DNA of 64,000 nucleotides from Inquilinus limosus DSM 16000 (lineage in GTDB: Bacteria > Pseudomonadota > Alphaproteobacteria > DSM-16000 > Inquilinaceae): contig NZ_AUHM01000037.1 in assembly GCF_000423185.1 (NCBI RefSeq), forward strand, positions 1 through 64,000. Direction: 5' to 3'. Below are positions 1 to 7,715 of this stretch, piece by piece. Made by a program: the position numbers and the translations under genes. The notes beneath the pieces were generated by a model that saw only the letters and a list, made by a program, of their open reading frames with translations, had not been told where the DNA came from and searched no databases. The first letter of the stretch is position 1, and every line of letters begins with the position of its first letter.

Positions 1-237
1 CCTGCTGCCGTGCGCAGCGCCATCGAAGGCACCGGCGCCAAGCTGCGCTTCCTGCCGGCCTATAGCCCAGACTTCAACCCGATCGAGATGGCCTTCTCCA
101 AACTCAAGGCCTTCCTCAAGAAGCTCGCCCCCAGGACCGTCGACGACCTCTGGCAGGCGATCGCACTGGCCGTCGACGCCTTCACACCTGACGATTGCCA
201 GAACTACTTTACTGCTGCCGGATATGACCGCGACTGA
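1..237 (+). CDS. IS630-family transposase, C-terminal fragment (5' end outside window)
   Basis: The frame is open from base 1 and stops at 235-237, so only the last 78 codons are seen. The residues FLPAYSPDFNPIE followed by a basic helix and a conserved FAACGY-like end (here YFTAAGYD) are the C-terminal part of the IS630/Tc1-type DDE integrase core; the E of NPIE is the third catalytic acid. It would cut and join DNA ends at TA targets. Whether the element is intact cannot be judged because its left part is outside the window. The right inverted repeat should lie just after the stop, around 238-260, but no partner is visible here to confirm it. Confidence 0.85.
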   Translation, partial: PAAVRSAIEGTGAKLRFLPAYSPDFNPIEMAFSKLKAFLKKLAPRTVDDLWQAIALAVDAFTPDDCQNYFTAAGYDRD

Positions 238-984
238 TCGGAAAATGCTCTAGCCGGGCGCCCGCAAGGCGTCCGGCCCTGCCGTGCCGGCTGGCGGCCA
301 TCGGGTGCCAGCGACTGAGGTCGAGGTTGATGTCCGCCGGCCGGCCAACCTCCGTGCGCGGGTCGAGGCGCGAGCCGATCAGCGCCGACACGTTGCCCGA
401 CCTCGTGTTCCGGTGGGGCCCTCGGCCGTGCTGCTCCCCATCGATGCTCCGCAATGCGGGCGCGGATCGCCGCGTCCGCGCCTCGGCTGCTGTAGGGGCA
501 TGCTCTTCCCCGACGCGGGCGCGGCCAGGCGTCCGGCCTGTGACATCCGTCCCAGGCGCAACGCGGCGGCCCGTCGCCGGCGGCCACGCTGGATGCTGGG
601 GGCGTGGAGGTCGCAACCGGAATGATGTTTGCCAAGTGTATTTGAATCATTCTTGTCTCATGACGATTCTTCTGTTCGCGGTGTAATACCCAAGCATCTA
701 CAAACAAAAATTATCTAGGAATTGAAGCAACAAAGACCTTGCGCAGAGCGCAATGTTTGCTATTGAATCGCCGATGGTAGGTGGTGCGTCCTACCGATAA
801 TGACACTTTTGTTGAAGCCTCGGTTCTGGGGAAGCGGATTGTTGTGCCCAATATTTGCCGCCCGGCAGGAACAATACAGCCGGGGCACCGCGGAGGAGAC
901 GCCGGAAACGGTCTCCATCTCGTTTCCGGCGTCTCGCGCTCTCCCAAATCGTCACGGCTTCTCTGGCTCTAAAAGGACTTCATC
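238..984. other. Gene-free stretch after IS630 remnant
   Basis: No open frame here has a recognisable product, a good ribosome site and the codon pattern of its neighbours. The left part (about 240-610) is GC-rich and may be decayed or IS-flanking DNA. The right part (about 610-800) is much richer in A+T than the rest of the window and is the likely promoter region of the RTX gene at 985. The only clear structure is the stem-loop at 896-935. Confidence 0.6.
896..935 (+). promoter_or_regulatory. Perfect 15-bp stem-loop in the leader of the RTX gene
   Basis: Bases 896-910 (GAGACGCCGGAAACG) are perfectly complementary to 921-935, with a 10-base loop (911-920). The structure ends 49 bases before the RTX start codon. 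It is not followed by a T run, so it is not a textbook intrinsic terminator. It could be an mRNA-stabilising element, an attenuator, or a terminator-like relic of the upstream insertion. The pairing is seen directly; its role is inferred. Confidence 0.6.
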
Positions 985-3207
985 ATGGCCAACATCAACG
1001 GAAACAATAACCCCAATACGCTGAACGGCACCGGTGCCGCCGACACCATCTGGGGCTGGGGCGGCAACGACGTCATCAACGGCGGGGCGGGTGACGACAC
1101 CATGAACGGCGGGGCGGGTGCCGACCGGATGAACGGCGGCGACGGCACCGACGCGATCACCTATTCGGACGCGGCCTCGGCCGTCAGCATCAATCTGCAG
1201 ACCGGCGCCGTGGGCGGTGCCGCCGCGGGAGACAGCTGGACGGGTGTCGAGAACGTGACCACCGGCGCCCACAACGACACCATCGTCGGCAATGCGGGCA
1301 ACAACCAGCTCTGGGGCCTGGGCGGCAACGACAACATCAACGGCGGCGACGGCAGCGACAATCTGAACGGCGGGGCGGGTGCGGACACGCTCAACGGCGG
1401 CGCCGGCATCGACTGGCTCAGCTATTGGAGCGAGACCGTCGCTGTCTCGGTCAACCTCACCGCGGGCACGGCCAGCGGGGGCAACGCGGCCGGCGACCGC
1501 TATTCGAACATCGAGAATGTCTACGGCACCAGCGGCGCCGACACCCTGATCGGCAACGCTGTCGCGAATGCTCTGTCGGGCGACGAAGGCAACGACACCC
1601 TCCGCGGTGCGGGCGGGAACGACACGCTCAACGGCATGGTCGGCAACGACATCGTCGCCGGGGAGGCAGGGGCAGACACGCTGTATGGCGGCGCCGGCAA
1701 TGACAACATGAATGGCGGGACCGAGAACGACACCGTCTATGGCCATGAAGGCACCGACACCCTCGTCGGCGATGCGGGGGACGACCTGCTGTTCGGCGGC
1801 GCCGGCGGCGACACCATCAACGGTGGGGCCGGCACCGACACGGCCAGCTACACGACCGGGACCGTGGCCGTGAACGTCAATCTCACCACCGGCACCGGCT
1901 CCGGCGGCGACGCCGCCGGCGACCGGCTGACGGCGATCGAGAATGTGAGCGGCACCGTCGGCAATGACACCTTGATCGGCAATGCGGCGGCGAATCTGCT
2001 GTGGGGTGGCGACGGCAGCGACAATCTGCAGGGCCGCGACGGCAATGACAATCTCCAAGGCGCGAACGGCAACGACACCCTGTACGGTGAGGTCGGAACC
2101 GATACCCTCGGCGGCGGTGAAGGCAATGACAACCTTATCGGGGGTGCCGGCAACGACACCATCAATGGCGGCAACGGCATCGATCTGGCGAATTACAGCA
2201 CGTCGACGGCCGGCGTGACGGTCGACCTCACCGCCGGCACCGGCGTCGGCGGCGACGCGCAGGGGGACAGGCTGGCCGCCATCGAGAACCTGCTCGGCTC
2301 GAACCACAATGACCGTCTCTATGGCAGCGCGGTCGCCAATTCGATCAATGGCGGTGCCGGCGACGACTATCTGCAAGGCGGCGCGGGCGCGGACACGCTC
2401 ACCGGCGGCGCCGGGGTGGATTGGACGGATTATTGGGACTCGACCGCCGGCGTCACGGTCAACCTCACGACCGGCACGGGCAGCGGCGGCGAGGCCCAAG
2501 GGGACAGGATCTCCGGCGTCGAGAACATCGCCGGGTCCAATCTGAACGACACCCTGGTCGGCGATGCGGGGGTGAACCGGCTCAACGGCCGTGCCGGTGC
2601 CGACAGCCTCAACGGCGCCGGCGGCAATGACCTGCTCGTCGGCGGCGCCGGGGCCGACGTTCTGGTCGGCGGCGCCGGCTACGACAGCGCGCTGTACGAC
2701 AACGCCACGGCCGGCGTGACCGCGAACCTGGCCAATGCCGCGGCCAACACCGGGGATGCGGCCGGCGACACCTACAGCAGCATCGAGCATCTCGTCGGCA
2801 GCCGGTTCGCAGACACCCTGACCGGCAGCGGCGCCTCCAATTTCCTGTCCGGCTGGGGTGGTGACGACAGGCTCAGCGGCGGCGCCGGCGTCGACGTCCT
2901 GGATGGCGGCGCTGGTGCGGACACCTTCGTCTTCTCCGCTTACAGCGACGCCCCGGCCGCGGCCCCCGACCGGATCAACGACTTTTCCCAGAGCCAGGGC
3001 GACAAGATCGACCTGTCGGCCATCACCGGCGGCAACGGCAGCTTCATCGGCTCGGGAGAATTCGGCAATAACGCCGGCGAAGTCCGCATCGACGTGGGCA
3101 CCACCCAGACCGCCGTCTACGTCGACATCAACGGCAACGGCACGGCCGATCTGCAGATCCGCCTCATGGGGGCGATCACGCTGACCGCGGACGATTTCGT
3201 CCTGTAA
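985..3207 (+). CDS. Large RTX calcium-binding secreted protein with six repeated modules
   Basis: The 740-residue product is built almost entirely of GGxGxDxUx nonapeptides, which in this family bind Ca2+ and fold into a parallel beta roll after secretion. Six roughly 100-residue modules alternate RTX blocks with a spacer of the type VNLTTGTGSGGDAAGDR...IENV. The last 100 residues (GADTFVFSAYSD, then INDFS...DKIDLSAI) resemble the serralysin M10 C-terminal domain, and the protein ends in DFVL, typical of an uncleaved type I secretion signal. There is no N-terminal signal peptide and no protease or other catalytic domain. Export by an ABC/MFP/TolC system is expected, but none is encoded in the window. 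The start ATG follows AAAAGGA at 971-977. It is probably a surface or matrix protein. Confidence 0.9.
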   Translation: MANINGNNNPNTLNGTGAADTIWGWGGNDVINGGAGDDTMNGGAGADRMNGGDGTDAITYSDAASAVSINLQTGAVGGAAAGDSWTGVENVTTGAHNDTIVGNAGNNQLWGLGGNDNINGGDGSDNLNGGAGADTLNGGAGIDWLSYWSETVAVSVNLTAGTASGGNAAGDRYSNIENVYGTSGADTLIGNAVANALSGDEGNDTLRGAGGNDTLNGMVGNDIVAGEAGADTLYGGAGNDNMNGGTENDTVYGHEGTDTLVGDAGDDLLFGGAGGDTINGGAGTDTASYTTGTVAVNVNLTTGTGSGGDAAGDRLTAIENVSGTVGNDTLIGNAAANLLWGGDGSDNLQGRDGNDNLQGANGNDTLYGEVGTDTLGGGEGNDNLIGGAGNDTINGGNGIDLANYSTSTAGVTVDLTAGTGVGGDAQGDRLAAIENLLGSNHNDRLYGSAVANSINGGAGDDYLQGGAGADTLTGGAGVDWTDYWDSTAGVTVNLTTGTGSGGEAQGDRISGVENIAGSNLNDTLVGDAGVNRLNGRAGADSLNGAGGNDLLVGGAGADVLVGGAGYDSALYDNATAGVTANLANAAANTGDAAGDTYSSIEHLVGSRFADTLTGSGASNFLSGWGGDDRLSGGAGVDVLDGGAGADTFVFSAYSDAPAAAPDRINDFSQSQGDKIDLSAITGGNGSFIGSGEFGNNAGEVRIDVGTTQTAVYVDINGNGTADLQIRLMGAITLTADDFVL

Positions 3208-3214
3208 CTCCCGT

Positions 3215-3243
3215 CGGCCCGGGCGTCTCGCGCGCCCGGGCCG
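3215..3243 (+). terminator. Hairpin downstream of the RTX gene
   Basis: An 11-bp perfect stem (3215-3225 with 3233-3243, CGGCCCGGGCG) with a 7-base loop lies 8 bases after the RTX stop codon. There is no T run after it, so it is a weak or Rho-assisted terminator candidate. Confidence 0.6.
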
Positions 3244-3355
3244 TCATCCCGCGACCGGGTTCGACCGGTGCGCTCCGTCATGCGGGACGTCGGACGAGCA
3301 GGCCATCGCCGATGCCGCAAGCGCGAGGGCCGCACCGGGCGATGGCGAAGGCGCG

Positions 3356-3682
3356 TCAGTCGAACGGGATCGTCACGGTGATCCCCGGCGGCGGGGCCGG
3401 GGCCACCACCACCGGCGGGCGCTCATAATAGTAGGTGGGCGGACGCTCATAATAGACCCGCGGCCGGTACTGGCGCGGTCCGTCGCACTTCACCTCTTCC
3501 TTGTACTCGCCGTCGTCCCATTTGCGCTCGTATTTGCAGCGGCCGTCGCGCCATTCCTGCTTGTAGTCTCCGCCGCGCCAGCCCCAGCCATGACCGCTCT
3601 CGTCCTTCCACGGGTCGGCCATGGCGACGGCCGGCGTCAGGAGGAGTGCGACGGCGACCGCGTATTTCAACATCCTGTCCAT
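3356..3682 (-). CDS. Small secreted protein, Trp/Tyr-rich, Pro-rich tail
   Basis: A 108-residue product with a Sec signal peptide (MDRMLKYAVAVALLLTPAVAMA, cleaved near residue 22). The mature part has a charged, aromatic core (WGWRGGDYKQEW, then CKYERKWDDGEYKEEVKC) with two cysteines that could form a disulphide, and a Tyr/Pro-rich tail. Similar small periplasmic proteins with a KxExxWDxGxYKEExKC core occur in proteobacteria, but no function is known to me. The ATG at 3682 was chosen over longer upstream frames because AAAGGCGAG lies just before it and the signal peptide starts there. Confidence 0.75.
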   Translation of the reverse strand: MDRMLKYAVAVALLLTPAVAMADPWKDESGHGWGWRGGDYKQEWRDGRCKYERKWDDGEYKEEVKCDGPRQYRPRVYYERPPTYYYERPPVVVAPAPPPGITVTIPFD

Positions 3683-3784
3683 CTCGATCTCGCCTTTCGG
3701 CGTCGGTTGACCCGTTCGCATGCTGAAACGAGCGCCCCGGGCGAACGTTCCGGGCGGGCACCCGCTGTTGAGCTCCCCCCGTCC

Positions 3785-3812
3785 CAAAAAGAACCCCGCC
3801 GGGGGCGGGGCT
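3785..3812 (-). terminator. Intrinsic terminator/attenuator upstream of the small secreted gene
   Basis: Read on the minus strand, a CCCCGCC/GGCGGGG stem (3794-3800 with 3804-3810, 3-base loop) is followed by TTCTTTTT (3793-3786). This is a good rho-independent terminator, but it sits about 100 bases upstream of the start of the gene ending at 3356, and no minus-strand gene precedes it. It could be an attenuator in that gene's leader or the end of a short untranslated RNA. Confidence 0.6.
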
Positions 3813-3987
3813 GAGGGGTCCAGTGGAAGGGAGCTGCAGAGCCCCCCGATCCAGGACGATGATCGGTCGCCGGTTATTCCGAAAAAAATCCGGCGAACGC
3901 CGGCCACCTCGGATTGGACCTGTCCAAGACCGTGCGCTCCCACGATCCATATGGACTTAAGTCACGTCTTTGTTCATGATATGTTCC

Positions 3988-4707
3988 ATGAACATGGTGC
4001 AGACCGATGGCGAGGCGGGCGAGGCCCGGCCGTCCGATCCCGATCTGAACTGGACGGGATGGGCGCTGGAGAAGCTGCGCGAGGTGGTCGAGATCGACAT
4101 CCGCAGCAAGCGGCTGACCGAGCGGCAGCAGCAGGCGACCCCGGCGGAGCCGCAGGAGCCGCCGGATTTCCCGCTGATGCAGTCGCGCCTGTCGCGCTCG
4201 ATCCGGCTGTCGATCGCGATGGCCGAGCGGATCCGCGGCGACTACCTGCACCGCCGGGCCGAGGGCGAGGAGTCGGGGGCGCTGGAGCGCCGCCGCCGGC
4301 GGCGGGAGCAGGCCGTCAAGGCCGTGGTCGAGGCGGTCGCGGCGGCCGAGGCTGCGGACCTCGCCGCGGCCGGCGAGGCCGTCGACCCCAAGGAGACCGA
4401 ACGCCTGCGGGAGCAGGTGTGGGAGCGGCTGGCCGAGGACGAGGTGCTGGACGTGCAGCTCGACACCCTGTCGGCCGGGGAGTTCGTGCGGGAGGTCTGC
4501 CGCTGGCTCGGCCGCCGGCTGGACCCGAGCCGGCTGCCGCAGGGCTGGGACGATGTCGCCGGGGTCCGTGACGATGCCGGCTCGGCCGGTGAGGGCACGG
4601 CTGCCGTCGCCGTGGCTGCCGAGGCCCGGCACGACTGGCCTCCACAATCGGACGTGCTCGAAGAGGGCCACCCTCCGTCCAGCCCCCCGAAGCCGGACAG
4701 CAGCTGA
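3988..4707 (+). CDS. Hypothetical protein, charged and alanine-rich
   Basis: I do not recognise this family. The roughly 239-residue product has no signal peptide or membrane segment. An N-terminal helix (NWTGWALEKLREVVEIDIRSKRL) is followed by SRLSRSIRLSIAMAERIRGDY, a strongly basic run (about residues 98-108, ERRRRRREQ), an alanine/glutamate-rich helix and a compact segment around EFVREVCRWLGRRLDP. The helical, Arg-rich composition would fit a DNA- or protein-binding accessory factor, which is only a guess. The start is uncertain: in-frame ATGs lie at 3976, 3988 and 3994 and none has a clear Shine-Dalgarno. Codon use matches neighbouring genes, so the frame is probably real. Confidence 0.65.
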   Translation: MNMVQTDGEAGEARPSDPDLNWTGWALEKLREVVEIDIRSKRLTERQQQATPAEPQEPPDFPLMQSRLSRSIRLSIAMAERIRGDYLHRRAEGEESGALERRRRRREQAVKAVVEAVAAAEAADLAAAGEAVDPKETERLREQVWERLAEDEVLDVQLDTLSAGEFVREVCRWLGRRLDPSRLPQGWDDVAGVRDDAGSAGEGTAAVAVAAEARHDWPPQSDVLEEGHPPSSPPKPDSS

Positions 4708-4730
4708 GTCTTGATGCGGCGCGCGACCGC

Positions 4731-4816
4731 GTAGGTTGGGTTCGCCGTCGGGCGAACCCAACATCTCACCGCCGCGCCTATGCCCATTGGGTTCGCGTGC
4801 CCCGAACCCAACCTAC
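4731..4816. repeat. Palindromic intergenic repeat, family A copy 1
   Basis: Outer arms 4731-4744 (GTAGGTTGGGTTCG) and 4803-4816 are perfectly complementary. Inside is a perfect hairpin with 12-bp arms (GTTGGGTTCGCC, 4735-4746 with 4751-4762, loop GTCG), followed by an imperfect second hairpin. The same 12-bp arms recur at 37645-37672, so this is a dispersed element. Confidence 0.85.
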
Positions 4817-4839
4817 GAAGCCGCCATGCCTTCCACATT

Positions 4840-4875
4840 CCCCCTCCCCATGCGGGAGCGGGCAGGGGGAGGGGG
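4840..4875. repeat. C-rich/G-rich inverted repeat
   Basis: CCCCCTCCCC (4840-4849) pairs with GGGGGAGGGGG (4865-4875) around ATGCGGGAGCGGGCA. It resembles the arms of the longer element at 28666-28828 and is probably a member of the same family of intergenic palindromes. Confidence 0.6.
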
Positions 4876-4930
4876 CTGCGCGCGTCTGCGCGCCTGTGCG
4901 CGGCCCGGGACGACATCCACCCGGCGGGTC

Positions 4931-4961
4931 TTGACCTTCCCACTGCTGGAAGCCCCATTTC
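4931..4961 (+). promoter_or_regulatory. CueR/HmrR-type copper-responsive promoter
   Basis: TTGACC (4931-4936, -35) is followed by the dyad CCTTCC-N7-GGAAGC (4935-4940 with 4948-4953), and a CATTTC -10-like hexamer starts at 4956 after an over-long 19-base spacer. A dyad between TTGACC and a 19-bp-spaced -10 is the hallmark of MerR-family Cu(I) regulators, and the half-sites match the ACCTTCC...GGAAGGT consensus well. It drives the CopZ-like gene at 4989. Confidence 0.8.
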
Positions 4962-4988
4962 GGGGGAAGAACACTCCAGGAGGACGGA

Positions 4989-5195
4989 ATGGAACTCGAA
5001 GTCGAAGGCATGACCTGCGGCGGCTGCGCCGAGGCGGTGAGGCGCGCGGTCCGGGCGGTGGCGCCCGGCGCCGAGGTCGCGGTCGACTTGGCCGGCGGCC
5101 GGGTGACGGTGTCGCCTTCGGGTGCCGCGCCGGATGCGGCGGCCGTGGCCGCGGCGATCGACCGGGCCGGTTTCCACGCCCGGGTGACGGGCTGA
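4989..5195 (+). CDS. copZ: Heavy-metal-associated domain protein, CopZ-like copper chaperone
   Basis: The 68-residue product is a single HMA fold. The metal loop GMTCGGC (residues 7-13, CxxC at C10 and C13) follows the first strand, and the size is that of CopZ/Atx1 chaperones. It would carry Cu(I) in the cytoplasm to a P1B ATPase or a regulator. A strong ribosome site (AGGAGG, 4979-4984) precedes the ATG, and the promoter at 4931 has the spacing and dyad of a copper-sensing MerR regulator. No copper ATPase or regulator gene is next to it, so its partners must be elsewhere. Confidence 0.88.
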   Translation: MELEVEGMTCGGCAEAVRRAVRAVAPGAEVAVDLAGGRVTVSPSGAAPDAAAVAAAIDRAGFHARVTG

Positions 5196-5384
5196 TCGGG
5201 TATCGACGGGAAGAAGGAGAACGGGCGCCGGCCGGCGCTTCGCGCCGTGCCGCCTGCCGACGGGAATGGGATTAATAACCCCGCATGCGTTCGGGTGGTT
5301 CCCGTCGCGCGCAAATCCATGTATGTCCTGGGGTCGCCTCGGGCCGCGTCGTCCTGCCTTGCAACCCCGAATCAGAGTGGCGCT

Positions 5385-5921
5385 ATGCTGAGAACCCGTC
5401 GTCGCAAGTCTTTCCTCGGTGTCATGGCCGGCCTCGTTCTCGCGGCCGGCGTTGCTCTGCCGGGCGCGGCCTCGGCGCAGAACGTGCAGTACATCTCCTC
5501 CAGCCGCGACTGGCACGCCTTCCAGTTCACCGAGAACGGCAGCAAGGCCTGCTACATCGCCTCGAAGCCGACCAAGGCCGAGCCCGCCAATGTCCGCCAC
5601 GGCGACGTGTTCATCCTGGTCACCAACCGGCCGGCGGAGAAGCAGAAGAACGTGGTCAGCCTGCAGGTCGGCTACACGCTGAAGCAGGGCGCCGACGTCA
5701 CCGCCAGCATCGGCGGCCGCAACTTCCAGCTCTTCACCGACGGCAACACCGCCTGGTCGCGCGACGCGGCGGCGGACGACGCGCTGGTCGGCGCGATGAA
5801 GGGCGGCTCGACCATGACGGTCAAGGCCACCTCCTCGCGCGGCACCGCCACCAGCTACACCTTCTCCCTGGCCGGCATCACCGCGGCGCTGAACGAGATC
5901 AACAAGGCCTGCGGCGCCTGA
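5385..5921 (+). CDS. IalB-family (invasion-associated locus B) periplasmic protein
   Basis: The 178-residue product begins with an arginine-rich signal peptide (MLRTRRRKSFLGVMAG..., cleavage after ASA near residue 32). The mature part has the IalB layout: an aromatic DWHAFQF strand, a conserved cysteine in KACYI, a FILVTNRP strand, a QLFTDGNTAW turn and a final Cys near the C-terminus. IalB proteins are common periplasmic proteins of Alphaproteobacteria; the name comes from Bartonella and does not by itself imply virulence. The ATG at 5385 was chosen because the signal peptide starts there, though the frame is open further upstream. Confidence 0.82.
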   Translation: MLRTRRRKSFLGVMAGLVLAAGVALPGAASAQNVQYISSSRDWHAFQFTENGSKACYIASKPTKAEPANVRHGDVFILVTNRPAEKQKNVVSLQVGYTLKQGADVTASIGGRNFQLFTDGNTAWSRDAAADDALVGAMKGGSTMTVKATSSRGTATSYTFSLAGITAALNEINKACGA

Positions 5922-5978
5922 CCGCAGGTCCTCTAGCCAGCAGTCGTCAGACCGCATTCGTTCATGTAAAGCAACGCG

Positions 5979-6002
5979 GCCCCTTCCCTTGGGGAGGGGC
6001 CA
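5979..6002 (+). terminator. Hairpin after the IalB-family gene
   Basis: GGCCCCTTCCCTTGGGGAGGGGCC forms a 7-bp or longer stem of GGCCCCT with AGGGGCC. It is followed by a modestly T-rich segment (ATTGCCATTT). It is a plausible weak intrinsic terminator. Confidence 0.5.
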
Positions 6003-6176
6003 TTGCCATTTGAAAGCCCGTCCGAGAATGCGCTGGAGTGAGTCGGCTGGTGGTGATGTCGAGAACCGGCGCGCAGCGGACATGAGTCCGTGAGCACCGG
6101 AAGCGGAGACAGCGCCGCCAGACGGCCGCTCCAGTAGCATTATCGGATGGGCTTTCAGGGTCCTCCGGAGGTCCCG

Positions 6177-7319
6177 ATGGGTATTGAGACGCACGCCACG
6201 ACATTCGCGCCGCCCGCGCCCCGCGCCGACGGCCGCATCAACCTGGTCGGCCTCGACCGTGCCGAGCTGGCGGAGACGCTGGCGGCGCTGGGCGAGCCGG
6301 CGTTCCGCGCGCGCCAGCTGTTCGGCTGGATCTACAAGCGCGGCGCCACCGATTTCCAGGCGATGAGCGACCTGGCCAAGGGCCTGCGCGCCAAGCTGGC
6401 GGACGGCTTCGCCCTCGACCGGCCGCTGGTGGTGCGGCAGCAGCAGTCCTTCGACGGCACCCGGAAGTGGCTGGCGCGGATGGAGGACGGGCAGGAGATC
6501 GAATCGGTCCACATCCCCGAGGAGGACCGCGGCACGCTCTGCGTCTCCTCCCAGGTCGGCTGCACCCTGACCTGCCGGTTCTGCCACACCGGCACCCAGC
6601 GCCTGGTGCGCAACCTCGAGGCGTCGGAGATCGTCGGCCAGGTCATGCTGGCCCGCGACGTGCTGCAGGACTGGGGGCGGGAAGGGGACGACCGCCAGCT
6701 CACCAACATCGTCATGATGGGGATGGGCGAGCCGCTCTACAATTTCGAGAACGTGAAGCGGGCGCTGAAGCTGGTGATGGATCCGGAGGGCATCGCCCTC
6801 TCGCGCCGCCGCATCACCCTGTCGACCGCCGGCGTGGTGCCGCTGATGAAGCGCTGCGGCGAGGAGCTGGGCGTCAACCTGGCGGTGTCGCTGCACGCGG
6901 TGACGGACGAGCTGCGCGACCAGATCGTGCCGATCAACAAGAAATACCCGGTCAAAGAGCTGCTGGACGCCTGCCGCGAGTATCCCGGCGTCAACAACGC
7001 CCGGCGCATCACCTTCGAATATGTGATGCTGAAGGGCGTCAACGACACCCCGGCCGATGCGCGCGAGCTGGTGCGCATCCTCAAGGGCATCCCGGCCAAG
7101 ATGAACCTGATCCCCTTCAACCCCTGGCCGGGCGCACCCTTCGAATGCTCGACGCCGGAGGCGATCGAGCGCTTCGCCGACATCCTGATGGAGGCCGGCT
7201 ACGCCAGCCCGGTGCGGACGCCGCGCGGCAGCGACATCCTGGCCGCCTGCGGCCAGCTGAAGTCGGACAGCGTGCGCCAGCGCGCCTCGGCCCGCGCCGC
7301 CGCGGCCGCCGTGCACTGA
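6177..7319 (+). CDS. rlmN: Dual-specificity 23S rRNA/tRNA adenine-C2 methyltransferase RlmN
   Basis: A radical-SAM enzyme that methylates C2 of A2503 in 23S rRNA and A37 in some tRNAs. The 380-residue product has the N-terminal [14 protein letters not shown] motif (residues 43-55) and the 4Fe-4S triad CxxxCxxC at C129, C133 and C136. The two methyl-transfer cysteines are present: C122 (GTLCVSSQ) and about C358 in the DILAACGQL motif. Length and order match the family. The ATG at 6177 was preferred to the one at 6147 because CCGGAGG (6165-6171) lies just before it. It stands alone as a housekeeping gene. Confidence 0.96.
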   Translation: MGIETHATTFAPPAPRADGRINLVGLDRAELAETLAALGEPAFRARQLFGWIYKRGATDFQAMSDLAKGLRAKLADGFALDRPLVVRQQQSFDGTRKWLARMEDGQEIESVHIPEEDRGTLCVSSQVGCTLTCRFCHTGTQRLVRNLEASEIVGQVMLARDVLQDWGREGDDRQLTNIVMMGMGEPLYNFENVKRALKLVMDPEGIALSRRRITLSTAGVVPLMKRCGEELGVNLAVSLHAVTDELRDQIVPINKKYPVKELLDACREYPGVNNARRITFEYVMLKGVNDTPADARELVRILKGIPAKMNLIPFNPWPGAPFECSTPEAIERFADILMEAGYASPVRTPRGSDILAACGQLKSDSVRQRASARAAAAAVH

Positions 7320-7360
7320 TCCGCCGCTGATGATCCAGAGCTTTCCGCGATGTCCCATGC

Positions 7361-7450
7361 CGTCATGGCGAGCCCCGAAGGGGCGCGGCCATCCAGGGCG
7401 GCTCGCACCGGCCCCTGGATGGCCCCGGCGCTGCGCGCCTCGCCATGACG
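7361..7450. repeat. Palindromic intergenic repeat, family B copy 1
   Basis: Outer arms CGTCATGGCGAG (7361-7372) and CTCGCCATGACG (7439-7450) are perfect complements, and an inner GGCCATCCAGGG/CCCTGGATGGCC pair makes a long cruciform. The same arms recur at 40394, 47237 and 51182. Confidence 0.9.
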
Positions 7451-7481
7451 GTGTGGATTGGGTCTTCGGAAAGTGCCGCGC

Positions 7482-7715
7482 ATGACCGTCGCCGAGTTCC
7501 TCCGCACCCCGGGCGCCTGGGCGCTGCTCTTCGCCCTCCTGGCGATGCCGGCGCTGGCCCGCATGCTCGGCCGCGCCGGCCTCGCCCGCGGCTGGGCGCT
7601 GCTGGCGCTGGTGCCGCATGTCGGCGTGCTGCTGGTCTTCGCCGTGCTGCTGTTCCGGCGCTGGCCGGCGGTCGCGGCGGCGGGAGGCGCTTCGGCCGGG
7701 GAGGGGAAGCGATGA
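7482..7715 (+). CDS. Small inner-membrane protein
   Basis: A 77-residue product (MTVAEFLRTPGAW...) with two hydrophobic helices separated by RMLGRAGLARG, and an Arg/Gly-rich cytoplasmic tail. No known family is recognised. It overlaps the next gene by four bases (ATGA), which with the third gene makes a translationally coupled trio. The ATG at 7482 has a GGAAAG ribosome site shortly before it; a longer frame from 7458 would include repeat-derived residues and is less likely. Confidence 0.7.
   Translation: MTVAEFLRTPGAWALLFALLAMPALARMLGRAGLARGWALLALVPHVGVLLVFAVLLFRRWPAVAAAGGASAGEGKR

Noticed and set aside
284-707. Frames in the gene-free stretch after the transposase
   Set aside because: Arg/Pro/Ala-rich on both strands with no known motif; likely non-coding.
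952-2790. 612-residue open frame on the minus strand across the RTX gene
   Set aside because: It is the antisense of repetitive GC-rich coding sequence and shows only Val/Ala/Gly repeats mirroring the RTX modules; no ribosome site or family match.
4242-7619. 1125-residue minus-strand open frame
   Set aside because: It crosses several clear genes (copZ, IalB, rlmN) antisense; composition is Arg/His/Gln/Gly-rich as expected for antisense of GC-rich genes.
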